Shown: positions 27,067-34,404, counted from the stretch's first letter. The stretch: DNA of 36,908 bases from an uncultured Lachnospiraceae bacterium (GCA_902775555.1 CACYMQ010000022.1:1-36908), one strand, 5' to 3'. The notes: generated by a model from the sequence alone, not told the origin. Made by a program: numbers and translations.

Positions 27067-27285
27067 ATGACACTAAAAGATGTTAAGGTCGGTGACACCG
27101 TGAAGGTGAGGAAGCTGACAGGAGAAGGCGCGATCAAACGCCGGATCATGGACATGGGTATCACGAAAGGCGTCGAGGTATATGTGCGTAAGGTGGCGCC
27201 TCTGGGAGATCCGGTTGAAGTAACGGTGAGAGGGTACGAACTCTCTGTGCGAAAGGCCGATGCCGAAATGATAGAGGTTGAGTGA
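27067..27285 (+). CDS. feoA: FeoA-family iron transport protein, second copy
   Basis: A 72-residue FeoA paralogue (MTLKDVKVGDTVKVRKL, then GAIKRRIMDMGITKGVEVYVRK and GYELSVRKADAEMIEVE). It is more basic than the first copy and only distantly similar to it, so this is an old duplication rather than a recent one. The start at 27067 has AAAAGGAGAG upstream; an upstream in-frame start at 27013 overlaps the first feoA and lacks support. Two feoA genes ahead of one feoB are common in Clostridia. A leader of 128 bases with further operator-like repeats separates it from feoB. Confidence 0.9.
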   Translation: MTLKDVKVGDTVKVRKLTGEGAIKRRIMDMGITKGVEVYVRKVAPLGDPVEVTVRGYELSVRKADAEMIEVE

Positions 27286-27303
27286 TATTTTTTTTGTCCA
27301 TAG

Positions 27304-27367
27304 GTTAGTTAAATCTAATTTGGATTAGGTAATACTTCAGGCAGGGGAAATGATGTCGACATCATTT
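27304..27367 (+). promoter_or_regulatory. DtxR-like boxes and a 20-bp perfect palindrome upstream of feoB
   Basis: GTTAG-TTAAAT-CTAAT (27304-27319) has the same TTAG-N6-CTAA form as the site at 26732. It overlaps a second inverted repeat CTAAT-TTGG-ATTAG (27315-27328). Downstream, AAATGATGTCGACATCATTT (27348-27367) is a perfect 20-bp palindrome. No clear -35/-10 pair was found, so this may be an internal control point rather than a full promoter. Confidence 0.55.
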
Positions 27368-27413
27368 GCTGACTTGAAGAAGGATAACAGAAGAAAAAGG
27401 AAGGAACAGGGAA

Positions 27414-29828
27414 ATGGCAATTCGTATCGCGCTTGCGGGAAATCCGAACTGCGGAAAGACCACATTATTCAATGCGCTGACCGGTGCAAATCAGTATGTA
27501 GGAAACTGGCCCGGTGTAACTGTTGAGAAGAAGGAAGGAAAACTGAAGGGCAACAAGGAGGTCCGTATTGAGGATCTCCCGGGTATCTACTCACTTTCGC
27601 CCTATACATTGGAGGAGGTTGTTGCAAGAAATTATCTGATCGGCCAGAGACCGGATGCCATCATCAATATCATTGATGGTACGAATCTGGAAAGAAATCT
27701 GTACCTTACGACCCAGCTGCTGGAACTTGGGATCCCTGTGGTCGTTGCGGTCAACATGATGGATCTGGTGGAAAAATCCGGAGACAAGATCAATACAAAG
27801 GCTCTTTCCGGAAAACTGGGAGTTCCGGTTCTGGAGATCTCAGCCATGAAGGGTACAGGCATTCACGAGGTGACGGACAAGGCCATCGAGCTTGCCAAGA
27901 CCGGGAATGCAGCCGTGGAAACGATCGGATTCTCCGAGAAGACCGAGAATTATATCCGGGCAGTGGAAGAGAAACTCCCCGGTGAGATCGATGCAGGGGA
28001 AAGAAGATTCTTTGCCATCAAACTGCTGGAGAAGGATGATAAGATCAGGAATGCGGCAACCGGACTTCCGGATGTATCCGCAGAGATCAGGGAGATGGAG
28101 AAGGAGTTTGATGATGATACGGAGAGTATTATCACAAATGAAAGATATAACTACATTTCCTCCATCATTTCCGACATCCTGAAGAAGAAGAGTAAAGGAA
28201 CGAAGATGACCACATCGGATAAGGTGGATAAGATCGTGACCAACCGCTGGCTGGCACTTCCCATCTTTGCGGTGATCATGTTTATCGTTTATTATGTTTC
28301 CGTAACCACTGTAGGGACATGGGTTACGGACTTCACCAATGATTCTCTTTTCGGTGATGGTTTCCATCTCTTCGGAATGAATGGGGAACTGGATGCTGAT
28401 ACGGATAAATGGGCCGAGGAGCATGTGTTCGTTGATGAAGTGAAGACGGTGATCGATCAGGCTGCAGAGGATACAAAGGTAATCGGTGCAGAGGATCTGA
28501 AGAATGCCTTTGAGGACAAGGATCTGGATGGCTTCGAAGAAGCTTACGGAAGCTATGCGGATGACCTGATCGAGAAAGGATATCCCATCGATGAGGCACT
28601 GGAGAATACGGAAGCACTGAATGAAGACGGAGAGTTTGATTCTCCGGATCCCTCGGAATACGGGACCTGGGTTCCCGGTATACCGGCATTGGTAGAGAAG
28701 GGGCTGGATGCGGTTAATTGCGCGGACTGGCTGAAGAGCCTGATCCTGGATGGTATCATAGCCGGTGTCGGCGCGGTCCTTGGCTTCGTACCCCAGATGC
28801 TGGTACTCTTTATCTTCCTGGCGATCCTGGAGGAGTGCGGTTATATGGCCCGTGTGGCATTTATCATGGACCGTATCTTCCGGAAGTTCGGTCTGTCCGG
28901 TAAGTCCTTTATCCCGATCCTCATCGGAACCGGATGCGGTGTACCGGGTGTCATGGCTAGCCGGACCATTGAAAATGAAAGAGATCGTCGTATGACCATC
29001 ATGACGACAACATTTATCCCCTGCGGAGCGAAGCTGCCCATCATCGCACTGATCGCAGCTGCCCTGTTCAATAACGCGGGCTGGGTAGCATGGAGTGCTT
29101 ATTTTGTGGGGATCGCAGCCATCATCACTTCCGGTATCATCCTGAAGAAGACGAAAATGTTCGCAGGCGATCCGGCTCCCTTCGTTATGGAGCTCCCGGC
29201 ATATCATATGCCGAGAGTCGGTGCGGTGCTCCGTTCCATGTGGGAGCGTGGCTGGTCCTTCATCAAGAAGGCAGGTACCATCATCCTGCTTTCCTCTATC
29301 GTGATCTGGGCAGGCAAGTCCTTCGGATGGGTGGATGGAGTCTTCGGATTCAATCCGGATGTGGCCCTGGAGGACAGTATCCTGGGCAAGATCGGAAGCG
29401 GTATCAGCTGGATCTTTGCTCCTCTCGGATTCGATAATATCCGTGCAACGATTGCCACCGTCATGGGGCTGGTTGCGAAGGAAGAGGTTGTCGGTGTATT
29501 CGGAGTCCTGGACTTCGAGGGCCTGACCAGACTGGCAGGATATTCCTTCCTGCTGTTCAACCTTCTGTGTGCACCCTGCTTTGCGGCCATCGGTGCCATC
29601 AAGCGGGAAATGAATTCAGGCAAATGGACGGCTTTCGCCATCGGATACCAGTGTGTATTTGCCTACATTGTCTCCCTTTGTGTATATCAGCTGGGAATGC
29701 TCTTTACCGGCAATTTCAGCGCATGGGCCATCGTGGCGATCCTGCTGGTGATCTGCTTCTTCTTCCTGTTGTTCCGTCCCTATAAGGAGAGCACGAAACT
29801 GGATGTGAAGATGAAGAAAGTTGCATAG
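27414..29828 (+). CDS. feoB: Ferrous iron transport protein B
   Basis: An 804-residue membrane GTPase. The N-terminal G domain has G1 GNPNCGKT (9-16), VGNWPGVTVEKKEG covering G2, G3 DLPG (54-57) and G4 NMMD (114-117), then a helical GDI-like domain. Membrane segments begin near residue 280. Gate motifs include GTGCGVPGVMASRTIEN and FIPCGAKLPI. An acidic stretch (about 310-420, rich in Asp and Glu) follows the first membrane helix and should face outside; it looks longer than in typical FeoB. The protein imports Fe2+. The Cys-rich partner and an HMA-domain protein follow in the same direction. Confidence 0.94.
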   Translation: MAIRIALAGNPNCGKTTLFNALTGANQYVGNWPGVTVEKKEGKLKGNKEVRIEDLPGIYSLSPYTLEEVVARNYLIGQRPDAIINIIDGTNLERNLYLTTQLLELGIPVVVAVNMMDLVEKSGDKINTKALSGKLGVPVLEISAMKGTGIHEVTDKAIELAKTGNAAVETIGFSEKTENYIRAVEEKLPGEIDAGERRFFAIKLLEKDDKIRNAATGLPDVSAEIREMEKEFDDDTESIITNERYNYISSIISDILKKKSKGTKMTTSDKVDKIVTNRWLALPIFAVIMFIVYYVSVTTVGTWVTDFTNDSLFGDGFHLFGMNGELDADTDKWAEEHVFVDEVKTVIDQAAEDTKVIGAEDLKNAFEDKDLDGFEEAYGSYADDLIEKGYPIDEALENTEALNEDGEFDSPDPSEYGTWVPGIPALVEKGLDAVNCADWLKSLILDGIIAGVGAVLGFVPQMLVLFIFLAILEECGYMARVAFIMDRIFRKFGLSGKSFIPILIGTGCGVPGVMASRTIENERDRRMTIMTTTFIPCGAKLPIIALIAAALFNNAGWVAWSAYFVGIAAIITSGIILKKTKMFAGDPAPFVMELPAYHMPRVGAVLRSMWERGWSFIKKAGTIILLSSIVIWAGKSFGWVDGVFGFNPDVALEDSILGKIGSGISWIFAPLGFDNIRATIATVMGLVAKEEVVGVFGVLDFEGLTRLAGYSFLLFNLLCAPCFAAIGAIKREMNSGKWTAFAIGYQCVFAYIVSLCVYQLGMLFTGNFSAWAIVAILLVICFFFLLFRPYKESTKLDVKMKKVA

Positions 29829-29964
29829 AGAGAGCAGAAAGAGTAGAGAGAATAGAGCCTGTGCCGGGCAAAAGCAGTGGGAATACAGTTGCGTAACAGA
29901 CGAAAATCCTGCATAATAGAGGGCAGGACAGAAGGATCCGGCTTTGGGAAAGGAGGTACCGTAT

Positions 29965-30195
29965 ATGGATGGCGTTTTGGGAACCACGATCGTACTTGTG
30001 ATCGTTCTGGTCCTTGTGGGACTGGCCATTGCCAGCATGATCCGGGATAAGAAGAACGGGCGGTCACTTTCCTGCGGAGCCGACTGCAGCCGCTGCGGCG
30101 GGGCCTGTCATGCCGGAGGCGGTCAGGAATGCCCGCATATGAAGAATGCTGCGAAAAGAAACCCGGATATCAAAAGGGCTATGATGAACAGATAA
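29965..30195 (+). CDS. FeoB-associated Cys-rich membrane protein
   Basis: A 76-residue protein: one N-terminal transmembrane helix (about 5-24), a short basic stretch and a cytoplasmic tail with CGADCSRCGGACHAG and a later CPH. This is the layout of the small Cys-rich proteins encoded after feoB in Firmicutes, thought to assist Fe2+ transfer or to take the place of FeoC. The start at 29965 follows AAAGGAGG; the longer reading from 29944 runs through the ribosome binding site. Five cysteines and two histidines could bind iron. A terminator follows. Confidence 0.88.
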   Translation: MDGVLGTTIVLVIVLVLVGLAIASMIRDKKNGRSLSCGADCSRCGGACHAGGGQECPHMKNAAKRNPDIKRAMMNR

Positions 30196-30203
30196 GAATG
30201 ATA

Positions 30204-30240
30204 ACAGGGGGGAGTGTCGTGGGATGCTCCCCCGTTTTTT
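30204..30240 (+). terminator. Intrinsic terminator after the FeoB-associated gene
   Basis: A G-rich arm (30207-30216) pairs with GCTCCCCC (30226-30233), followed by G and six T. It separates the Feo core from the HMA-domain gene, which may depend on read-through. Confidence 0.87.
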
Positions 30241-30260
30241 CGGATGAGAGGTGATCAGGT

Positions 30261-30692
30261 ATGGCAGATGCAGGAATCGGAGGCATGACGATTTCAGGGA
30301 GCAAAAGCATGGTACTTGCGGGAACAGGAGGTACGGTGGCAACGGTTGTGATCGCAGTCCTTCTTGTGGTTGTCGTTTTTTTTGCATTGCGGAGCAGCAG
30401 GAAGCATCTGAAGGGAGAAGGAGGATGCTGCGGCGGAGGCGGATCGAAGCCCTCGGTAGCAAAAAAGAACCTGAAAAAGGTCGTGGATGAGAAGATACTT
30501 GTGATCGACGGGATGCGCTGCGAGGGCTGTGCTTCTGCAGTTTCCGATGCCTTAAACAGTATCGACCATATCCGTGCGGATGTGGATCTGAAGAAGAAGA
30601 CCGCCATCGTCCGAATGGAAGAACCTGTGGGAGTCATGGTCCTGACCAGGGCTGTGTCAAAGGCCGGTTATACGGTTTCAGACATCAAATAG
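30261..30692 (+). CDS. Membrane-tethered heavy-metal-associated (HMA) domain protein
   Basis: A 143-residue protein: a Gly-rich N-terminus, one transmembrane helix (about 24-44), a flexible stretch with GGCCGGGG, then an HMA domain (about 76-143). The metal-binding loop is GMRCEGC, with Cys87 and Cys90. Free HMA proteins (CopZ, Atx1) carry Cu(I); here the domain is tied to the membrane and should lie in the cytoplasm. The gene is only 21 bases after the terminator that ends the Feo genes, on the same strand, so a role in metal hand-off near FeoB is possible but unproven. The ribosome binding site GAGAGGTGA is moderate. Confidence 0.82.
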   Translation: MADAGIGGMTISGSKSMVLAGTGGTVATVVIAVLLVVVVFFALRSSRKHLKGEGGCCGGGGSKPSVAKKNLKKVVDEKILVIDGMRCEGCASAVSDALNSIDHIRADVDLKKKTAIVRMEEPVGVMVLTRAVSKAGYTVSDIK

Positions 30693-30734
30693 AGAGGGGT
30701 TTTAGGGGGGTATAAAAGAGAAGTAAGAAATGGC

Positions 30735-30780
30735 TTGACATTTGCGGGATAATATGTATAATTAAATTGTAAGCAATTAA
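30735..30780 (+). promoter_or_regulatory. Strong promoter and probable auto-operator of the OhrR-like gene
   Basis: TTGACA (30735-30740), a 16-bp spacer and a perfect TATAAT (30757-30762). Directly downstream, TTAAATTG-TAAG-CAATTAA (30762-30780) is an imperfect inverted repeat similar in composition to the AATTGTA-type sites bound by OhrR, placed where a bound repressor would block the polymerase. Confidence 0.8.
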
Positions 30781-30840
30781 ATGGCGCGATACAGAAACGC
30801 ACAGCGGCATGAAAAAACAGCACAGCACAGGAGGAACCCG

Positions 30841-31272
30841 ATGGACATCTACGATTGCCTGAAACTGGAGAATCAATTATGCTTCCCTTTATATGCCTGT
30901 TCCAAGGAGATCGTCCGGAGATATAAACCATTTCTGGATGAACTGGATCTGACATATACCCAGTATATCACCATGATGGTGCTCTGGGAGAAGAAGCAGA
31001 CAAATGTAAAGGAGCTGGGCTCCTGCCTCTACCTGGATTCGGGAACGCTCACCCCGGTGCTGAAGAAGCTGGAGCAGAAGGGGTACCTGACCAGACATCG
31101 TTCCGAGGAGGATGAAAGGAATCTGGTGGTGTCCATTACGGCTGAAGGAGAAGCACTTCAGGAGGAGGCGGCGAAGGTTCCGGCCCGGATGGGAAAATGT
31201 GTGAACCTCTCACCGGAGGATGCAAAGGAGCTGTACCGGTTGTTATATCAGATTCTTGGAAATATGAACTGA
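30841..31272 (+). CDS. OhrR-like MarR-family redox-sensing regulator
   Basis: A 143-residue winged-helix repressor. The N-terminus LKLENQLCFPLYACSKE strongly resembles Bacillus OhrR, and Cys14 corresponds to the peroxide-sensing Cys15 there. A YTQY motif, LYLDSGTLTPVLKKLEQKG (recognition helix) and RSEEDERN (wing) follow. OhrR proteins release DNA when the cysteine is oxidised by organic hydroperoxides. No ohr gene is present; the next genes are thioredoxin and thioredoxin reductase, so these are the likely targets. The ATG at 30841 is preceded by AGGAGG; the longer in-frame reading from 30781 would put the operator next to the coding start and has no ribosome binding site. Confidence 0.88.
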   Translation: MDIYDCLKLENQLCFPLYACSKEIVRRYKPFLDELDLTYTQYITMMVLWEKKQTNVKELGSCLYLDSGTLTPVLKKLEQKGYLTRHRSEEDERNLVVSITAEGEALQEEAAKVPARMGKCVNLSPEDAKELYRLLYQILGNMN

Positions 31273-31309
31273 GGCTGGTGGTTATTGTTTAAGAAGGAGG
31301 ATTTGAAGT

Positions 31310-31618
31310 ATGGGAGTATTACAGATCAAGGAAGATCAGTTTGAAGCAGAAGTGGAAAAGGCAGAAGGAAAGGTGCTTGTGGATTTCTGGGCATCCTGGT
31401 GCGGACCCTGCAAGATGCTGTCACCGGTGGTGGAGCAGTTGTCCGGTGAGGTGCAGGATGTGAAGTTTGTCGGGCTGGATGTGGATGATTCCGAGCGCCT
31501 GGCTATGAAGTATGGTATCAGCTCCATTCCCTGTCTGGTGCTTTTCGAGAATGGCGAGGAAGTAAAGCGCTCCGTAGGGTTTAAACCGAAGCCGGCGCTG
31601 GCGGAGTTCCTGAAGTAG
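31310..31618 (+). CDS. trxA: Thioredoxin
   Basis: A 102-residue thioredoxin with the active site WCGPC (Cys31, Cys34) and the cis-Pro loop at Pro74 (SIPCLVLF). The residue after the cis-proline is Cys75, where most thioredoxins have Thr; this third cysteine next to the active site is unusual. It reduces protein disulfides in the cytoplasm, using electrons from the reductase encoded next. It begins 37 bases after the regulator gene behind AAGGAGG, and 17 bases separate it from trxB. Likely controlled by the OhrR-like repressor. Confidence 0.93.
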   Translation: MGVLQIKEDQFEAEVEKAEGKVLVDFWASWCGPCKMLSPVVEQLSGEVQDVKFVGLDVDDSERLAMKYGISSIPCLVLFENGEEVKRSVGFKPKPALAEFLK

Positions 31619-31635
31619 TGAACGGAGGTCCATTT

Positions 31636-32583
31636 ATGGCAGATGTGATCATTATCGGCGCAGGACCGGCAGGACTGTCGGCAGCCATTTATGTACAGCG
31701 GGCCGGAAAGACCGCACAGGTACTGGAAGCCATGACGTATGGCGGACAGATCGTGAATACACCGGAGGTGGAGAACTACCCCGGCATCAAGAACATTTCC
31801 GGTTTTGATTTTGCAACGGCACTCTATGATCAGGCGGTATCTCTGGGAGCAGAGGTGATCTTCGATGCGGTGGACCGGATCGAGAAGGTTGAAGCTTCCG
31901 AAGAGAGTGCGGATGTTCCGCTCTGGCGTGTTGTGACCGCCTCAGGTGCGGGATATGAGGCAAAGGCCGTCATCCTTGCCACCGGTGCGAAAAACCGGAA
32001 ACTGGGCCTGGATAGGGAAGAGGAGCTTACGGGCAAGGGCGTTTCTTACTGCGCTACCTGCGACGGTGCTTTCTTCAAGGGGAAGCCTGTTGCGGTGAAC
32101 GGCGGAGGTAATACGGCTCTGGAGGATGCGATGTTCCTGTCCAATTACTGCAGTAAGGTCTATGTGATCCACAGGAGAGAAGGCTTCCGCGGAGAACCGC
32201 ATATACTGGACGCGCTTAAGGCGAAGGAAAATGTGGAATTTGTCCTGAATGCCACCGTCACACGTCTGATCACTGCTTCCGAAGACGGAGCAAGAGAGAA
32301 GCTGTCGGGTGTCGAGGTGAAGGATAAGATTACGGGTGAGAGCCGGGAGCTGGCAGTGGAGGGACTCTTCGTTGCCATCGGTCAGGAGCCCGCAAATCAG
32401 AGCTTTGAAAATGTAGTTCCGCTGGATCCCCATGGATATATCGCAGCGGGTGAGGATTGCGATACCGGTACGCCGGGCATTTTCACGGCGGGGGATTGCC
32501 GGACGAAGGCGGTACGTCAGCTGACGACTGCTGCGTCGGACGGAGCGATCGCTGCCCTGGCAGCCTGCAACTATATCGGATAA
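31636..32583 (+). CDS. trxB: Thioredoxin-disulfide reductase
   Basis: A 315-residue low-molecular-weight flavoprotein reductase. The FAD site is GAGPAGLSAA (8-17), the redox motif CATC is at 139-142, and the NADPH region shows NGGGNTALEDA and HRREGFR. A second FAD motif, GIFTAGDCR, is near the C-terminus. It passes electrons from NADPH to thioredoxin. The start at 31636 has GGAGGT with correct spacing; a GTG at 31618 directly after the trxA stop lacks one. The CATC motif and HRRxxFR are those of genuine NADPH-dependent TrxB rather than ferredoxin-type variants. Confidence 0.93.
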   Translation: MADVIIIGAGPAGLSAAIYVQRAGKTAQVLEAMTYGGQIVNTPEVENYPGIKNISGFDFATALYDQAVSLGAEVIFDAVDRIEKVEASEESADVPLWRVVTASGAGYEAKAVILATGAKNRKLGLDREEELTGKGVSYCATCDGAFFKGKPVAVNGGGNTALEDAMFLSNYCSKVYVIHRREGFRGEPHILDALKAKENVEFVLNATVTRLITASEDGAREKLSGVEVKDKITGESRELAVEGLFVAIGQEPANQSFENVVPLDPHGYIAAGEDCDTGTPGIFTAGDCRTKAVRQLTTAASDGAIAALAACNYIG

Positions 32584-32621
32584 TTTTAGACAATATAAGA
32601 AAACTAAGGAGGAATTGACAG

Positions 32622-32867
32622 ATGGGTAAGGACATGAAGGAGTGTTGTTGTGCGGCTGCACCCGAGGAGAACGATGAGAAGAAGGAATGCTGCACGGAGA
32701 AGAAATGCTGTAAGAAGTGCTGCTGTGTATGCCGGCTGTTGAAGGGTATCTGCCTGATCGGCGTAGGCTTCCTGATCGGAGTACATTTCCGTGCCATCAA
32801 AGCATGGTTGAAGGGAGAACCGCTCCCGGAGGCACCTGCATGGCACTGCTGGGTAAAGAAGAAGTAA
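32622..32867 (+). CDS. Small Cys-rich protein in the thioredoxin operon, function unknown
   Basis: An 81-residue protein that I do not recognise. It contains 13 cysteines, 11 of them between residues 8 and 36 in clusters (ECCCA, ECC, KKCCKKCCCVC) separated by Lys and Glu. A hydrophobic stretch (about 38-56) long enough for a membrane anchor follows, then a basic tail with HCW. AAGGAGG lies about eight bases before the ATG, so it is really translated. It follows trxB by 38 bases with no terminator between and is closed by a terminator, so it belongs to the OhrR-thioredoxin unit. A thiol relay or metal-binding role is possible; neither is shown. Confidence 0.75.
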   Translation: MGKDMKECCCAAAPEENDEKKECCTEKKCCKKCCCVCRLLKGICLIGVGFLIGVHFRAIKAWLKGEPLPEAPAWHCWVKKK

Positions 32868-32872
32868 GCAGC

Positions 32873-32915
<43 letters not shown>

Positions 32916-32916
32916 G

Positions 32917-32966
32917 AACCCCGGGAGATGGTATGCTGCCACAGCACACCGTTTCCCGGGGTTTAT
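32917..32966. terminator. Long hairpin terminator of the thioredoxin unit
   Basis: A 16-bp stem (32917-32932 with 32948-32963, two wobble pairs, core AACCCCGGGA/TCCCGGGGTT) and a loop that itself contains TGCTG/CAGCA. TTTATATTT follows. It lies between convergent genes and may serve both strands. Confidence 0.82.
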
Positions 32967-32993
32967 ATTTCAGATCATCGTTTAGGATGGAAT

Positions 32994-33638
32994 CTATTTA
33001 TGAATTTCATATCCGTTCTTGTCAAAGTTGCAGGGTGAGCCATCGATGATGTAGGTCGTTCCCTTTGCATACCAGCCGGATTTATTTCCATACCAGCGGC
33101 CTTTCTTGTCTGTATGCCAGGAGCAGCGGGCGAAATCAGTCATTGCGCCGCTCTTACCGAGCCACCAGCCCTGTACGAAGCAGGTGTCCTCCATATAGCC
33201 CTCTTCCTGGAAATAATACCATTTTCCGTTGATCATCTTCCATGTGTTCTTAACATATGCATCCTTACCGGCCAACTGGAATTTCCACCAACCATTGTCG
33301 GTCTTGATCCAGCCCTTTACCTTTGCCTTTCCGTCCCAGGAACCATCCTTGGTCAGATAATAACCCTGACGGTAGGCATCCTTCTCCATCTTACCGCTCT
33401 TGCCGAAGAAGTACCATTTGCCGTCAATTTCCTTCCAACCGGTGACGGTCTTTCCGTCCTGATAATAATACCAGTCGCCTTTGCTCTTCTTCCATCCGTC
33501 GGCAGCCTGTGTAGATTCAGACGTACTTCCGGTCACGCTCAGACCTTTGGGAGGAGCAGCATAGGCAGTACCATAAGTGCCAAATGTTGCAACAACAAGT
33601 GTAGCAGCGATGATCAGTTTAGATTTCAACTTTCTCAT
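32994..33638 (-). CDS. Secreted cell-wall-binding repeat protein
   Basis: A 214-residue secreted protein made almost wholly of aromatic repeats. A signal peptide (about 1-27, ending AYA) is followed by about six units of the CW_binding/choline-binding type, for example KGDWYYYQDGKTVTGWKEID and GKWYFFGKSGKM. Such repeats bind teichoic acid choline, or glucans, on the surface. No catalytic domain is present, so it may be a free wall-binding or solute-capturing protein. GAAAGAAGG precedes the ATG on the minus strand. Three phased GTTGTAGT repeats upstream suggest control by a response regulator. Confidence 0.85.
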   Translation of the reverse strand: MRKLKSKLIIAATLVVATFGTYGTAYAAPPKGLSVTGSTSESTQAADGWKKSKGDWYYYQDGKTVTGWKEIDGKWYFFGKSGKMEKDAYRQGYYLTKDGSWDGKAKVKGWIKTDNGWWKFQLAGKDAYVKNTWKMINGKWYYFQEEGYMEDTCFVQGWWLGKSGAMTDFARCSWHTDKKGRWYGNKSGWYAKGTTYIIDGSPCNFDKNGYEIHK

Positions 33639-33701
33639 TTTGAACCTTCTTTCTTGATTTTCTTGCTCTTTTTCCTTTGCAATGCGAAAGATAACAGAGT
33701 A

Positions 33702-33730
33702 ACTACAACAAAACTACAACAAACTACAAC
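33702..33730 (-). promoter_or_regulatory. Three phased direct repeats upstream of the cell-wall-binding gene
   Basis: ACTACAAC occurs at 33702-33709, 33713-33720 and 33723-33730 (GTTGTAGT on the gene's strand), 11 and 10 bases apart and so on one face of the helix. A -10-like TTATCT lies just downstream on the minus strand (around 33688-33693) with no good -35. OmpR/PhoB-type regulators bind such tandem heptamers. Confidence 0.55.
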
Positions 33731-33764
33731 AAAAAAATAACAATTTTTGAAAAAATCTATTTGA

Positions 33765-34184
33765 TCAGTGAATGGCGTCCTTCATTTTACTGCAGATCTC
33801 AGCCTGTTCCTTTTCATCGGGCTTTCCGGGACTCCAGAGAAGGGAGAGCAGATCTTTCTTATACCGCGGAATGATATGGGTATGGAAATGGAAAACCGAC
33901 TGGCCGGCAGCCTCTTCGTTGTTCTGCAGCACATTTACGCCATCGCAGTTGAAGGTTTCCTTCAGGGCTCCGGCTATTTTTTTTGCCAAAGGAAGGACCT
34001 TGGCGGCTGTCTCGTCCGGCAGTTCATACAGATTGTCCGAATGCTGTTTCGGAATGATCAGTGCGTGTCCGCGGGCTGCAGGTGCCGCATCCAGGATCAC
34101 GGTGAAGTCTTCGTCCTCATAGAGCACATTTGTGGGGATTAACCCGTTGGCAAGTTTGCAGAAAATGCAGTCGTCCTTGATCAT
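33765..34184 (-). CDS. HIT-family nucleotide hydrolase (Hint-like)
   Basis: A 139-residue histidine-triad protein. The triad HFHTHIIPR holds His99, His101 and His103, the last preceding the hydrophobic pair. The N-terminal CIFCK is the usual zinc-binding-type start of Hint proteins, although only part of the zinc site is obvious. It should hydrolyse adenosine phosphoramidates or similar AMP conjugates in the cytoplasm; the physiological substrate is usually unknown. GGGAGG stands about ten bases before the ATG on the minus strand. It is transcribed from the near-consensus promoter at 34234-34262. Confidence 0.92.
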   Translation of the reverse strand: MIKDDCIFCKLANGLIPTNVLYEDEDFTVILDAAPAARGHALIIPKQHSDNLYELPDETAAKVLPLAKKIAGALKETFNCDGVNVLQNNEEAAGQSVFHFHTHIIPRYKKDLLSLLWSPGKPDEKEQAEICSKMKDAIH

Positions 34185-34209
34185 GATAGTAAACCTCCCT
34201 TTCGACTGA

Positions 34210-34262
34210 ATGGTTAATTTATGTCATAACCATATAATAATGCATTTCCGTGGATTTATCAA
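34210..34262 (-). promoter_or_regulatory. Promoter of the HIT gene with downstream inverted repeat
   Basis: On the minus strand TTGATA (34257-34262), a 17-bp spacer and TATTAT (34234-34239), each matching five of six consensus bases. Immediately downstream, ATGGTTA (34210-34216) and TAACCAT (34227-34233) form a 7-bp inverted repeat with a 10-bp spacer, in the position of an operator. Confidence 0.75.
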
Positions 34263-34273
34263 TGTGGTCCTGC

Positions 34274-34302
34274 TTGAGTTTAGCCGTTGGATGTGTTAGA
34301 CT
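34274..34302 (+). promoter_or_regulatory. Candidate promoter of the ATP-grasp gene
   Basis: TTGAGT (34274-34279), a 17-bp spacer and TAGACT (34297-34302). It is divergent from the HIT promoter 12 bases away. The transcript leader (about 95 bases) contains a small CGGA/TCCG stem near 34334-34345. Confidence 0.55.
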
Positions 34303-34404
34303 TATTTCTTACGAAGCCTGTCACTCGCAGCGGACCGATCCGTCGGGGATTTCATGACAGTGATACTAACCAATACGATGCAGTTGTATCGGAAGGAGAT
34401 AAAG

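Noticed and set aside
29829-29964. Riboswitch between feoB and the Cys-rich gene
   Set aside because: GAAAATCC and GGACAG occur, but the cobalamin and NiCo/czcD-type cores could not be completed; treated as an ordinary spacer.
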